Source of the DNA: Rallus limicola
Taxonomy: Eukaryota; Chordata; Aves; Gruiformes; Rallidae
Assembly: GCA_022605955.1 (NCBI GenBank)
Contig: JAKCOZ010000001.1
Coordinates: forward strand, 104,192,211 to 104,256,210
Direction: 5' to 3'
DNA length: 64,000 nt
Shown here one piece after another: positions 43,201 through 58,200 of this stretch. The translations under genes were made by a program, and so were the position numbers. Each line of letters opens with the position of its first letter. Position 1 is the stretch's first letter. The notes beneath the pieces were generated by a model, which worked only from the letters and a program-made list of their open reading frames with translations, did not search any database and had not been told where the DNA came from.

Positions 43201-46200
43201 TTTGTTTGCCTGAGTCTCAGCTCCCATTAAAAAAGCATTCTCTAGTAGCCACAGTGCAAATAAAGCTGTAAAAGGTGAGCTGAGAGTAAGCGATCCAGTG
43301 TGTCACCCTGGCATGCACAGGAACTACAGCTCCAGTACTTCAGAGATCAGCTGCTCCACTGGTTTCAGCAGGCACTCTACCAATGAAGAGCCTGGGGGTG
43401 TCAGCGCTGACAAACATTTTGCTGCCCGAAGCCACATGCAGAAGGACACACACTGAAGAACTCCCTGCTCCAGGAGGTCTCACTGTGGAATATGCCCTGT
43501 GAAGGGCATGAAACCAGCTGTAGATTTATATTCAGTCTGCCAGTAAAGCACTGCAGGCTGCCAGCCAAGCTCCAGAGTGCTAAAACTTTCAGTTCCCTGC
43601 AGTGAGACTATGAAAGCATGTCCTTCAGGAGGGACACTGGTTTTCAGAGACCAAAACTCAAGCCTATGCTCCAACCCTCCCTCCCTCTTCCAACACACAC
43701 ATTTCTACTGTGCTACAGCAACAGAAGCACTTGTGTAGCCAAAGTAACTGCCAGAAATGAACTCATGGTAAAATAACAGGGCTGAACTAAAAAGCCCTTA
43801 AAAAATTATTGTTCAGGCCTATCAGTTTCCCTGCCTATTTCATCATGTGGCTGCAAAACACTCCTAGTATCATAGGAGGGTCAAAGCAGGAAGGTTAAGT
43901 TCAGTACAGGAACTGCAGAGTCCTGCTGGGGGTCACCTAGCTGGAAAACAGCTTGGCAGAAAAGGACTTGGGGGTCCTAGTGGACACCAAGTTGAACATG
44001 AGCTAGCGATGTGTCCTTGACACAGAGAAGGCTACCATTATTCTGGGCTGCATTACCCAAAGCACTGCCAGCAGGTTGAGGGAGGGGATCCTCCCCCTCT
44101 ATTCAGCACTGGTGAGGCCACACCTGGAGCGCTGTGTCCAGTTCTGGGCTCCCCAGTACAAGGCAGACATGGACACAATGCAGATGGGGAAGGAACTGGA
44201 GCATCTCTCCTGTGAGGAAGGAACTGTTGGGCCTGGAGAAGAGAAGGCTCAGGGAGAGGGGCTCTCATCAGTGTATAGAAATACCTGCAGGGAGGGTGCA
44301 AAGAGGACGGAGCCAGGCTCTGTGCAGTGGTGCCCAGTGGCAGGACCAGAGGCGATGGGCACGAACTGAAACACAGGAGGCTCCCTCTGAACATCAGGAA
44401 ACAGTTTCTCACTGTGAGGGTGGCTGAGCACTGGCACAGGTTGTCCAGAGAAGCTGGACAACATGATCTCCAGACATCCCTCCCAACTTCAACCATTCTG
44501 TGCTTCTGTGACAGCAGAAGTCAAATTGCTTAACCACCAACAGCAACAGGAGCCTATTTGTCAAACTACATTCTTAGGCTGATGCTGGTCCCTTGCATGG
44601 GAGTTAACATACTTGCAAGAAAGTGAAATTTCACCTGCTTTGCCTACCATGCTGTTCAGCAACTTCTGCTGTCTCAGTCGTCTCCTTGACAGTGGAGATA
44701 TTGCTTTCCCTTTTTTCCTCTTGGCCATCATGGTGCTCTCTCCCTTGCTTCAGAAGGGACTGCCAGACAGCCACTATGTTGTTCATGTCTGGTAAAAGCT
44801 GGAAGAAAAAGAGTAATTTTCAATAGCTCTCCTGCATGAGACAAAGCCACTGTGAAAAACATAGTCACAACCAACACAAGGATTTGCTGTTCTTCACAGA
44901 AGGTGGAACTGATCTTGTATGCAACTGGGAAAAGGTAAGAAATCAAGTAGTGTACTTTTACTTCTGCAGAACATAAATACTAGAAAGAACACTTTACTGA
45001 ATAAGTTTCCTGTAAAAAAATTACCTTTGTTTGCCTCCCAACAAAATTTTATTTGCATTTCCATCAGCCAGCTTTGCCAGGAAATGTGGTCCCTCACCAC
45101 ACCAATTGTTAACATCTTTAAATCCACAGCCTGCCCCTTCCACTGCTCAAAGACACTGTATCTCCTAGCTCTCAGGATGCAACCACTTGGAAAGAGAATG
45201 CAGAGAAGTTGTTCCTGCTGCAAACTGACTCACAGAATGGTCTGGGTTGGAAGGGACCCCAAGGATCATAGAGTTCCAACCCTCCTGCCACAGGCAGGGC
45301 GAGACTCGTTATACCCCAATTGTCTTTATTTTGTACCTTGCTGATGGCTTCTCTGTACAGCTGTACAAATTCCTGCATCATTGATGGTGTGTAGATCTCT
45401 GACTTTTGCCAAGTTTCTTCATTCAGACAGTACTCAATGTTCTTCAAGGCTCTTCTCAGAACCATTGACACAAGTGACAGTATGCTGTGCTTCACCACTG
45501 TGCTGGGTAACTAAAGGGAAGAAGTTGAATTAATGACATGTCGTTGTTTCCATTTATGTTTTGCATGCAATCTATACTCTGAATCTCTGATATAATTTGT
45601 TAACAAATTATTTATTTCCTAAATCTTGGCTTGCAGGGAAGAATCTGTAGGTTTTCCAATTCCCAGCCTAAACCACTAGTGAGTGTTGACAGAATCAGTG
45701 CTTGTGAATGGTACCTGGATGCAGTATCAATGGATTTTAATTCATTTTCCAGTGCTTCCCCGAGCCAGCTTTATGCTGAGATGGCAAATATAAAACTTAT
45801 ATAATTAACCAGCTGAAGAACTAACTAACTTACTGGGTGATAACACAATTAATCAAACAGTATTAATGAGGACACAAAAATCCACTGAAATACTACAGAC
45901 TGGTCTTACATTTAGTCCTTGGGTGAACATTATTTTATTGCACACTGCAGGGACCGTTGTTACCATCACCATAGAAAGCAACCTGGGAAGAGGAATAAAC
46001 TCTGACGTCTTAAAAGAGTTGGAAATCTCTGGTTGAGCCTCATAGATCTGAAATAAAAACAACAATGCAATCAACATTGATATAGTCCTGGAGATAACAG
46101 CTGGGGGGTATTTTACAGAAGGGCTTTGACTTGTCAAAAGTAATGACAGCACTAAATTTCAATTTTTATGCAGAACTATTACAGAGCATCCCCCAGGCTC

Positions 46201-49200
46201 CTATTCAGCTAAGTGCAATATCTGTATGTGACCTGTACCCCTGCTAAAGGACCCTGCTTTTCAACAACAGCCTCCAGGTTCTACTTGCCCATTTAAACTA
46301 AAGCAGAGTCACAGGGGAACACCCAGAAAGAACAAAAGGTTTTTCTGGCTGAGCTTTGATGTTGCTCCATCTCAAAACACTTACCATCAACATCATCTTT
46401 CCCAGTGCTTCTAATGCCAATTCCTTCTTTCCCAGTTTAGTTAAACAATTATACAGCCTCATCCACAGAGTATGGCTTTTTACCAAGTGACCTTCCAAGT
46501 CACTCTGTGCCTACATTTTTTAAAGCAATTGTGGCTCTAAGCCATGGCTCATTTTCCTCAGCACTCACTGAAAGCAGGATGCCATTTCCCCTCCTTCCCT
46601 CCACCATATTTTGACATTTAACAGCATCCTTCTCCTTCTTTCCTAACATACCTACAGTAACTGATTGTGTTATTTCAGAACAAATAGGTCCTTCCTGTTT
46701 AGTTCACTTAAACCTCAGCCATGTAACCTCCTCATTTCTGGACTTACCTATTTTTAAAATCACTATTTATGAAATATTGTGTCTGTCTGCTTTTCAGTGA
46801 TTTTAATAAACTCCAAAGCACTGTGCATGTACAGCTGTGAACACAATGCATCTTCAGACATGTGAGTTTCCTCTGATACAGAACTGCTTTTGAAACAAAA
46901 CCGAAAACCACCCACTCCCTGACCCTCAACTTAGTTCCTCTGAAAGCAATACTCTTGGTTCTTGTCACTAAAAGACCTCAGCTAAGATTCTTAACTCAGG
47001 GTTAAGCTTCTACCTAATGTGGCCACACCACCAGCTGGCTGGGCTCTGTTCAGCACAGTACCAAAACTGTAACAAGTTTTACAAAGGAATGGCATTATTA
47101 CATCTGTCTGTAATAAAAGCAGTAAGAAGCAGGCTTACTAATGTTGTGCCAGGCCCCTTTGCTTGGTAACTTTTCTGTAGGTCAGGAATGTTTGACTTTA
47201 CCACCTTTCCCGTTAAATTTTCTGTAATTCTCCACAGCTGTTTAATAAAAAGAACTTCAATTTTTGGAAAGAAAAAAAAAAAGTGGATTGGGATTGCATA
47301 TTTCTGTGGAGAGGTTGTGTGTATCATTCATGCTCTTACCTTTCTGAGTAACTTCATATTGTCCATCCAAGCTGACTTCATTCTAGGAACAAAGGAATAC
47401 TGGGTCTCCTTAAAGTATCTATTCAATAAATCTGGGCATACTTTAAGAATGTTCACCATGAGATCAGCAACCATTTCATCTTCTGTTACAGTTTTTAAAC
47501 CAAGAAGAAAGCGCAGAAGCACTAGATTTCCTCCCCTATTGAAGAAAAAAATAAACAAATAAAAAAACCTTTGCAAAAGAAATCCCAGTTTTGATACTTC
47601 ATATGTGATGCTAATTCTGCAACTCTTCTAACTGTTGCTGAGGTAAATTCAAGACAAGACCTCTCACACCACTGGCATCATTTCTGAATTTATACTAAGA
47701 AAAGTAAGACTGAATTTACCTCCAAATCTCCTGCAAGAGAAAGAGCAATTATTTTTAGTTAAACCCCCAATGTTTCAGAAATAATCTAACCAAAAAGTAG
47801 AATTAAAACACTATTAGTTTTTGAAGTGTTTTCTGTGGTCTTTCAGTTGTCTCTTTTATGCCCTAAACAAAGTGAGAACACTGCAGATACCAGATGAATA
47901 CCAGCTAAAATTTTGCTCAGTGAAAGACACAGCCTGCTCAAGCACCACTCAGCAGTACCTGCTGCTACTGTCTAGTACCTTCTTTGTTCAGCTAATGCAA
48001 TGAAGCACAAATACACCCCATGAGAAGACCTCTGTGGAATTACAAGTGTCTCTATTACTTTCTATATCACTTATAATTTTAGCACACACATATTTTAATT
48101 ACTTAGCAAACTGAAACTGCAGGGCAAACACGGACTTCCAGTTTAGCTGTTGCAGGTCAAATCCTAGCACTACCAAAATAATTTTGCCAAAATCTGGGAT
48201 AAACCACATCTGGTTCTGCAAAATGGAACTTAAGACTAGATATTTTACTACCGTCTGGTTTACACCGCGGCTCTGATGCTTCACTCTCACCTCAGAAAAG
48301 AAACACAGTCCAAAATCACACCTTACAATAAGAGACTTGTTACCTAGCTATTCAGAGATGGCTCAGAGGAACACAACCACTGCCCAAGCCTCCTGCACAG
48401 GGCAGAGAACTCTCTACTCTAGTACAGAGAAGTGTTAAGGAGATCCAACAGTCTGATTGTGGGAAATTAAAAAAAAAAAAAAAACCAAACGAAAAATCCC
48501 AACATATTTATTTCTTCTGCCACAGAAGAGAGATGGAAAGAGGATTCAGTGAAGTTACTGGCCTGGAAGGGCACACAAGGTAACTAGTGAGGTCCCTCTT
48601 GCACCCAGCACAAAGCACACATACAGCCTCAGCTGTCCAGTGACTCACTTGCCAGAGGTTCCAAGGCTTGGATCGTAGAACGTTATGCCATGCTTCAGAG
48701 AGCAGCAGAGGTCCATTAAGAAACTGTGAACAAGTTCCCGCACCATCGTCTTTCCCGCATCATCAGAACCTTTAGTCACCTTTAAAACAATCAAAAAAGG
48801 AGTAAAAAAGGCATCTGGTATCACAGAAGAAAATCTCACACCAATTCCATTCCTCTCTAGATTTTTATGAAGCTCCTTTTACAGAAATGCTAGAAGATAG
48901 ATTGGCTTTTGTTCAGATTAAAAAGTTTCAGTTTATTTTATAAACACATTAAATAATACACAGCTTTTTGTTTCAAGGAAAGCAAACCTCCCAAATGTAG
49001 GTACATCTGTACTGTTCACAGGGCATTAGTGACTTAGGGCTTTTTGCTATGCAGGCAGAAAGAAAAAGAGAGAGAAAAATCAAGATAAAGAACTGCAATG
49101 ATAAAAATCTTCCATAAATTGGGTGAGACCATTCTGGGGCTTTGAAGTCAAGGATCTAATATTTATCCTGAAATGCCAAACTTTCAACTGTACAGGCCAC

Positions 49201-52200
49201 GTTCACTATGAGGAAGCTCAGCAAGACCAACTTGCCAAAGCCTTCAGCATAAAGCATGTGGAAGAGTATGTGTATGGTTTTTGGGCCAACATGTCAGAAG
49301 ATGGAACAACTTTAATACAGAGCAAGAAAGATGGATAGCTGGCAACACACTGAATATGTCTACACTTCAAGAAAAGGTGGGGCATCAGTGTCATTACAGC
49401 CACAACACAAAAATGAAAGAAGTGACCAAATACCCATGTCAAAGAAAAAGAAAAGTCAACCCAGATTCCATTAACCTTACATCCAACACAACTCGAGATC
49501 CCCAAGAATGAGCAGTCACTCGACAGCTGCAGTTGGGAAATCCCAAAGCAAAGGACTCACAAGCATTGCATGGAACTGGAACAATTTGAAATTATGATGA
49601 ATAAATCCATGTGTATGAATAGGGTCATAGATTTGCATAGCTCCAAGCAGACACCTATGAGAAATGGACCTCTTTCAAAAGGTGTTTACAATATATCAGG
49701 ATTGGAATGGCACAGACATAAACATCCAGTAGAGGAAGTACAAGGTGTCAGTTGTTCAACAATAGAGGTTTTGAAGAAGAATGGCTGGGCTTCTAAAGAT
49801 CAAGCATGAATCTCACAAAGGTGGAAAGTCCACAGCCAAAACCCAGTGGAAGCATAGGAGTCTTTCTACTGCTTTGCACTGGGTTTACAGCCATACCTTG
49901 TTCCCACAGTGACAGATGGGGAAAAAAGAGATTACACGAGTAAGAAAAATAAAAAAACTAAAAAATTAACCTATTTATGAGGAGAAGACAACAAAATATC
50001 TGCAGTGCTAACACACACTCCCCACCAGAAGCCCTGATCCTTAATGCACCTGTGACTTTAAGAATGCCCCTTCATGGGCCAGTAGAAGCAGTAACAGCTC
50101 AGCCCCCAGAAACACCTGCCTACTGCTCACACAACAATGAAAGGGCTGCCAACCATCTTGGGAGTTTAGCTCTCAAACCCTATCAGCAGGTAGGATGGGA
50201 ATGAGGTATGTGGTAAGAACACTACTTCTGATATACTCTCTATTGTACAGTTGGACTGTATGACCTCAGAGGTCTTTTCCAACCTAGTGATTCTGTCATT
50301 CCTACAGAGACACAAATATGGCCAGGTAAGAGATCTGCACTGCAGGTCTGGCAATTAGGAAACAAATCCTCCTCCTCGAGCAGTGAGAAGCAGCAGAAAG
50401 TTGGGATTTCTTTTTAAGTAGCCTCAGCAGATTCCTCTTCTTGAGCACATCAAGGTTAACCTAACTGAGAGCTATTTCAAACTCTGGGGGCTGCAAGAGG
50501 GTGGAGGGGGAAATAAAGCAAAACAAGGACTAGGAGCTACAGAGAAGTAAGTTACCAGACCTTTAAATCCCCAGGGCTGACATCTGTAATCCCATTCCAC
50601 CGGTAAAGTGAAGCAATGTGAATCAACACTTCTGCAGTAAAAAAGCGCACCTTCTGGGTTTTGGTGACATTTTTATTTTGAACCACCTGAAAACAATGAG
50701 AAAAAAAGCAAACAAAGAAACAGACAACTCTTACTTATTGCAAGCTATCACAAACTCATGGCAACTTAGCAACACACTTCATTCTTCTAGTACACACAGT
50801 CCTCACACTCCTCATTACAGCAGAGAAAAGGTTCTGCCTATCCTGTTAACACTTCTTCCACACACTTCTACTGCCATCTTGATATGGTTGAAGACACAGG
50901 TCTCTACACCAACTTCTGCAAACACTGCACATGCTGAACAGGAAAGGCTTTCAAGTTCAACTAATGAGCACAGAACATATTCAGAGTAGCGTAGCAACAG
51001 ACTAGGATCAAGGAAACCTGCTGCTAGAGATGGTAGAACCTGCTACAAAAGAAGTATGAATGACAGGGAAAACAGAGTGAAGAAGTACTCTGAAGTTCTC
51101 TTACTGTCTTATCCGATCTTCATTGTTTAAATTCTCATTTTCCTTGCTAAACTGAAGGAGTCATACAGTCTGTTACGGAATCATCAATACCCTAACAGTA
51201 CATAATGTATGATTCCCACATGGGAAAAGCTTATTTTAGAAAAAGAAGTTTCAAGGAGGTTTATTTTACATTTAAGTAATAGCTGTTTTCTTCTTCTTAC
51301 AAGATTATTGCAATAGAAAAATGGAAGAATATTTTTGGCATTAAATTGTCAATTGTGAAAAGCCTAAGTCTGAGGCAGGCTTTTATGATGACACTTTAAG
51401 TTTGAAACTATTTTTTCTTCATTCTCTCAGCTGATCATACAACAGTTTAAGCAATATTGCTATAGTAATTCAAAACAGAGATTGAAAAAATCATAGATAC
51501 TGGAACTAAAAACATTTAAAAAAAATTCTTATAGAAATAAAACAAATCTCTGCTGCAGCTACTATACCCACAGCAGCAATAAACTGGTGCATCACAGCAA
51601 AAGAGTCATTGCCATACTCAGAAGCTAAGGAACAGCAGAGCACAGGAAAAGCAGTTAAGACTAAACCAACTCTCATGTCTTTCAGCAATTCCCCCTTTCA
51701 CATTTTCTGTCTCAACCCTGCTATATCACAAGGTTATTTCTGCCTGCTAGGAAAGAATCAGAGAAAACAACTTTAAAGAGGAGCCGATTTGCCTCTCCAC
51801 CAGTACCTTCTGACAGCTGGAAGTATGCACACATTTTTTCTCCACAAAAGCTTCCCTGATCTTGGGAAGACAGTTTTATAACACTTCCCTTTTCCTCTAC
51901 CCCATAAAGAAATACCTTTGAGTGAATTTATCTCCAAAAGCAGAAACTTTGCCATCCTGAAAGTAAGAAAGTCCAATGACCACCTAAGCGGGACCAGAGG
52001 ACATGGCTTTAACGGAGCCCTGCCAAGACTGTTTGGGCAATGGTATCACACACACTTCCACTGCAACCAGACAGCTCCTAGAAACCCATTTCATGCCACT
52101 GTCCCCACACTAAAACCACAGAAAATCCTTTTTCTCCTGGAAAGAAATTTGTATATCATTACTGACTTCAGAGTTAACAAACCTAGTCAAATCTGATCTC

Positions 52201-55200
52201 TCAATCTCATCATGAGACACGTGTAATGAAAGGACCAATCTTACGGTCACTGGAAGCACCAAAAAAACTCCAGTTGTTTTGACCTTCAGGCTTGGCACTG
52301 ATTCAATCGCAGCCCATGAAACACTGGAATCTGTTGGACACCACAGGCTAAAGATGAGCTGAAATTAGCATCCAAGCACAATCTAAGCAGTGACTTCCTT
52401 TAAAAGAGGGCACTGGAAAGGTGTAATAACCTTTGGTCCTGAAACTAATACGGCCAAGCTTTCAACCTCCAACAAATACTATCAGTAATGGACATACTGA
52501 CAAACTTTTCAGCAGCAGCACGATGCAAACATCTTAAAAGAGCTGTATACTTTATGAGAAATTACTGCAAAACTGTTTCCAGCAGCAAAGAAAACAGAAA
52601 ACAAGAGACAAGGCACTTTCAAGGGTATATCATACCTTAGTTCTCAGTGTGGAAAGTAGAAGATTGACAGTAGAAACTTTGTCTTCCTTTATATCAGAAC
52701 GAAGAATATCTGGAATAAAATCTAAGAAGACATTTCAAATGTTAGGTGAAAATGTGAAATCTATTTTCATTCCAAAATGCCTCAGGGAATTCATACCCAT
52801 TTCTCTTTAGTGTCATACTATTTACCTTGATGTTACATTTAATGATGAACCAAAGGGTTGCAATGAGAGTTCAGAAGGATGACGTGTCTATAACTACACT
52901 GACAAACAAGTGATGCTGCCAAATCTACTCTCACTGTAACTAGCTAATTTGCCAACTTGGTTATTAACACTTACTGCAATAGCATCTGTCATCTTCAAAT
53001 GTCTTTCATGCCCCAATGTGCTACGCAGCATTTAAATGTGAGTTAATGTCTACCCTTCCCTCTGATGGACTCCTAATTGTTTCACTGAGTGATTCTCAAA
53101 GGTTATTTCTCCAACTCTACACATCATCTTTTGGCTCACCTGTGCATCCCAAAGACCTTCAGTTTATTGACAACTCCAGTTTATCTTACAGGGGACTGAG
53201 AGCCAGCTATGCTGATTGGGTCTGGGTGTGGACTGTTGTTCCCTGTTCTGAAAGAACTGAATGACTGTGACCAGTTAAAGGGAATACCCAGGCCCCAGGG
53301 TAGCGCTAACAAGGTATGTCAGTGATTATGGTCTGTCCTCACTGTAGAAGAAATTAATTGCTGCTAATGATTTTTTTAAAGTACTTCTAGATCCTTTCTG
53401 AATTCTTGCATAACCTTACAATTTACAACTTGAGAAACAACAGCAGTAGATTTCAAACCACCAAAGTCAACAGAAGTTTTAGCACTTAAGGGGTCATCAA
53501 GTATTAATCCAGTGTATGTAAGATTCAACTTTCTGTATCATCCTGTCAGTTCAGTTTGACTTCCTTCTCTAAGAGACACAGGTGTACCACACTCCTGGGC
53601 TGCACCCCCATGTAATGTCTCCATAAAGCAAGCAAAGGACACTACACCGGTCTCCTGAATCCCTGACAAAAAGCAGTCTGATGGAGTACATGGTAACTGT
53701 CCTGCCTGTAGAACAAAAACTCAAGTACACCAAGTCTTTCACACTTTAAAAAATAATTTAACACCACATAGCCACTGTGAAGTACCTTTTAACTCCAGCA
53801 CCTGTGTCAAGATTGCATTATCACCAGCAATTAAAAAGGAGAGAGCAAACTGAATATAGGCCATACGAACATCATTTCCCCCCTAAAAAAGATAAAAGGC
53901 ACTGTTAGCATACAGGCTATATGAAACTGCAAAATTAACACCTCAACAACTGGTTATTATTGTAAATACTATCAACAGCTGAATTAAATAACTTCTGTAG
54001 CTTGTTGCACACAGCCATACACACACATTTACATGCAGCATGTCCACAGTGCACTTAGTATCTTAAAGGTCTTTTCCAACCAAAAGGATTCTATGATTCT
54101 AACTGAAAAACTTGGGTTAAGCCAATGACAGTCTGTCAAAGTTAGCATCAAATGTATTTTGTATGTTTTTCAACTCTCAATATATGAGATTGGCCATAAA
54201 TAAAAAAGAAAATTTTAACAGTCATTTCATGCCAGATGCTGTACACACATCACTGAACATCTTCTCTTCTGCACCACTTGGTACACTGGTCAATTCACAA
54301 AAAACATTCAAGAAGTGTATTAACAATAGTGCTGCTGCCATTTCTTACTACACAGGCTTCCAGAGCAGTGCCATTCTGGGGAACTCCTGCTGCTCATTGC
54401 CACCTTTGAGCTGCGGTGCCTTAGACACATCCCTCAGCTCCCACAGCTGTTCTTGGAGCTGCCCAGGTCATGCAACTGATACCACCTAGGAAAAAACCCT
54501 CTTAAAAAAAGGGGCTAACATGTTATGAAACTACAAAGGGAGGCGTGGAAGCTTTGTTTGGAAAAGGATCATAGAATATGAAAAAGATAGATCATTTTTT
54601 TGAAAATCACTGTGCAAAACTAAGTTGCATGTAAAACTGCCTGAAAGAAGACACTGCCTAGGCTAAACATCAGGCCAAAGTGACTCATGATGGGGCTGAA
54701 AGAAATAAAGAAATGGGATTTCGCTGTAAGCTTTGGGACTGGTGTTTCTGTATTAAGAATTCATCTCCAATAGGCAGCTGTGACATAACCATTTCACTGA
54801 GAGCTGAGTAAGAGTAAGACCTCCAATCCATTTTTGGAAACTTCTTTCCTTGTACCTTACTCATGCATCTAATAAGCTTGTGGTCAAAAGACTTCAGCCA
54901 AGCCTTTCAATATAAGGGCTGGAGGTACTCCTTAAGGACAACTCCTGCGGTAAGGTCAACAACCATGAAACGTGACATTCCCAGAATGGTTTATCTATAT
55001 AAAGCAGTCAAGCAGGAGGCAAAATAACAAGGATACACCTTTCTCCCTGAAACCACTCTTTACAGTCTCGTTTGTCACCACTGGTGGCAGAAACCCAATG
55101 CAAATGTACATGTTTATTCTGCAAGTCATCTTCAAAAACCAGAAACAATGTATCTGCATTGAATGAAGGCTGGACTTATCACACAGTTATAGTTGGAATT

Positions 55201-58200
55201 AAGTAGAAATATTCTTGTTCTGAAAGACTGGTCCGGGTCAGCCCTGACTATTTTTAGCACACAGAGAGGAAACAAGAAAAAAAAAGTTCCTTTTGGAAAA
55301 AGTGGAGTGACTTTTTCTACTCACTCACAGATCCTCCTTAAGGATTTCCATCAAGAGATTGTTTAAAACTCCTGGCTATGTTTTCAAATGCATTTGCTCT
55401 GACTGTATTAGTACTGGGCAAAATCTTCTCTCCATTACTCCACCTGCAGAAACTCCACTTATTTCAGTGGGCTCAAACTGCAGCCCACACACTGGAGAAA
55501 AACAAAGACTGAGATCTTCCCAAATTCCTCACTTGAAGAGCTTTCAGAAGGTTACCATCGCTTTCACTTCAGAACTATACATTTATATTTCACCACAGTT
55601 TATGAGAAACAGGTAAGACACTTTGATGTTTTGCAGTAAAACTCAACAAAGCAGTGTAAAAACAAGGTTATCCTGAGGAACTCTGCACCCTGACAAGATG
55701 AGAAAGACCAGCACGGAAAGCAAAGCAAGCTATACCTCAAGAGTGCAGGCCACCTCTCCCACTATCACAGATACTGAGAAACATCCCCTGGGTATTTCCT
55801 ATATAAGCAGATGGGAAGCTCTTGCCCCATAAGACCAGTTCTGCTGCCAATTAGAAACAATCAAGAAGCACTTCAGCCTGACACAGGACAGGAAGGAAGA
55901 GGTAAGTTCTTGAAGACAAAAATACAGCAAAGAGACTGACAATAACTTCGTTTAAAATACTTGGCAGAAACCTGATGGGAGCCATGGTGTAGCATTTCAT
56001 GGCGCACAGCAGCTTAATTTACCTTCTTACATCTTTTTTTCAATAATCCAGGTAGAAACTTGTTATTGAAATCAAAATGGCTGTACACATCCCTTGCTGA
56101 ATCTGGTCCCTGAGCCACCATTGCGGACAACAAGGTGAGGCACACTCGGCTCAACCTAAAACGAAAGGCAGGAAAACCTGCAGGTTACTGCCAGAACAAG
56201 AGTTATACAAACAAATCAAGAGATTAAATTGCAAAGAAAGACCTTTTTCCTGCAAAAGAAATAATCCCATTTCACCTCCAACATCCACATGAGTTCCAAC
56301 ATCCAACATTCTGGAGTTCCAGGAATGAAGTAGCTCTGAGTCAGTCCCAGTACAAGCAATCAAGATAGCCAGGAGGGAAGTATCCCCATGTCATGCAAAA
56401 CTCCTGCTGCAGTTGATGAGATCTTTAGTTGAACATCAACCATTTTAATGACCATCACAATACAGATTTAGGCCAAACACACGTGGTTCCACTATTCACA
56501 AAGAACTTCAATTGTCTTTGTGAACAACCTACTTCTACAAGCATACTTCTTGGACAGAGACCCCAGACCTGCAAATGGTTCTGCGCTTTACTGCCACAAG
56601 CAGGTACGTGGGAGCTACAGCTGATGCTAAAGTTAAGGACACACATGGTCTAGGCCAAACTAACACTGCATTTTTTGTGTTTTAGTTGAATGTCAGAGGT
56701 TTTCTTCAGTTTAAATATGCAGTGTGGTTGTGTCATAAACTAAATGCCAAGATTTACACTCAGTTTTGATTCTTGTTCATTGACCACTGGGAAAATTTGC
56801 CTGAGAAAACAGATATTAAAACAACAAAACCATTATCTTCAGCAGTGATAGTGGCAACTAGGAAGGAGGAGAAGGGATGAAAAACAAAGGAATGCCTGTT
56901 TATATTCTTCCCAAAAATTAAGCTGTAATGAGAGGCTGTATATTCACTTTGTAAAAGAGGATAAAATAAAGAAGTGCCAGAAATCATGTATTCCTGAATT
57001 TGTGGGAGTTTGCCATTTATTTCAATGGGAACATGACAGGGCCATCAGGTGCAAGTCTGCAGATTTCCATCATCTGAACAGCCACTACCCATTACAGGCT
57101 TTGGAATCTGTCCATCATGTTTCATTCGTGGACAAACGTTAAGAAAGCCATATGATTAAAACAGAGATCCCATCTCAACATCCATTCGTACATCAAAGAG
57201 GTAGCACAGAAAAAGCATGTACCATGAGAAATCTGCAGGCTGCTCTATAGAGCTTCTAGGAAGATTACATCCTTTGGAGAAATCCTTAGATGTTTAATAA
57301 GAACTGCAGATCTTGCATAGTTTCAAAATTTGTTTTATAATATACCTATGCATTTGTATTTTGGATTCTAAACACAGTTAAAGTGCTTTCTGCACTTTGG
57401 AAGTGCAAAAACTGCTCTGCATTTGTACAGTTAAAGTGTTTTCTGCAATTAAATCAACTGAGTGGTTCAGGAAGTGTGGTTGTGTCCGTGAACCAGAAAG
57501 CAGACAGCCAAGTCACTGGCCTTGGACAAGTAATTTTTTCTCTCCCTTCTTTTTCCTCCCAGTTTATATTAAAGTTCTCGGGCACTCACTTCCTTCAGCC
57601 TGTCCACAGAGCATGAAAAATTGTTGTTTAGACTAGACTAGATTAACATGAGTGCATAAATAGGTCTACAATGGCCTTAGATTTTAAGAGATGTGAAAAG
57701 TTACAGAGGAAAGAAAAGAATCTATCATGACCATGGAGATCTAACTACCAAAAGTACAGGGAAATAAAACACTTGAGAGCCACTCTTTCAACAATCATGA
57801 GATAGACTGCTCAGCCTCTGTGAACTACAAGGAAGCCTGTTCCTGCCTGTTCCATGCAGTACATTACACAAACCAAGTAGCATTAAAACAACATGGACTC
57901 CAGGTACCATCTACTTGACCTCTCACTAGGACAGAAAACTACAGTCTCAGGGAAGTATCATGTGGCATTAGACTGTGTATTGTATGAGAGCTTCCACCTT
58001 GCAAAGACTTCCACATGCAATTATCTTATGAAATGTGAAAAAATAAAGTTGTATGAGCATTAAGTCAAGTTGAATTTTGCAATGTCTTGGCCACATGTGC
58101 AAGACCCAGACAGCCCCTACTGATCAATTCAGAGCAACCAAAAGACATTGTCTGCAACAGTATGGAGAAGACTTACCTGTAATTTTCAGAATACAAAGCT

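Larger units (their letters stand above)
53883..58176. other. Introns 3 and 4 of URB1
   Basis: Holds only the short CR1 tail at 54055-54100. The rest is unique-looking AT-rich sequence. A plus-strand frame of 108 codons at 54163-54489 has no recognisable domain. Confidence 0.5.

Noticed and set aside
47820..48005. Possible H/ACA snoRNA in intron 8
   Set aside because: I recall that a human URB1 intron hosts an H/ACA snoRNA and looked for two hairpins with H and ACA boxes, but could not build a convincing structure by eye. A covariance-model scan of the introns would decide.
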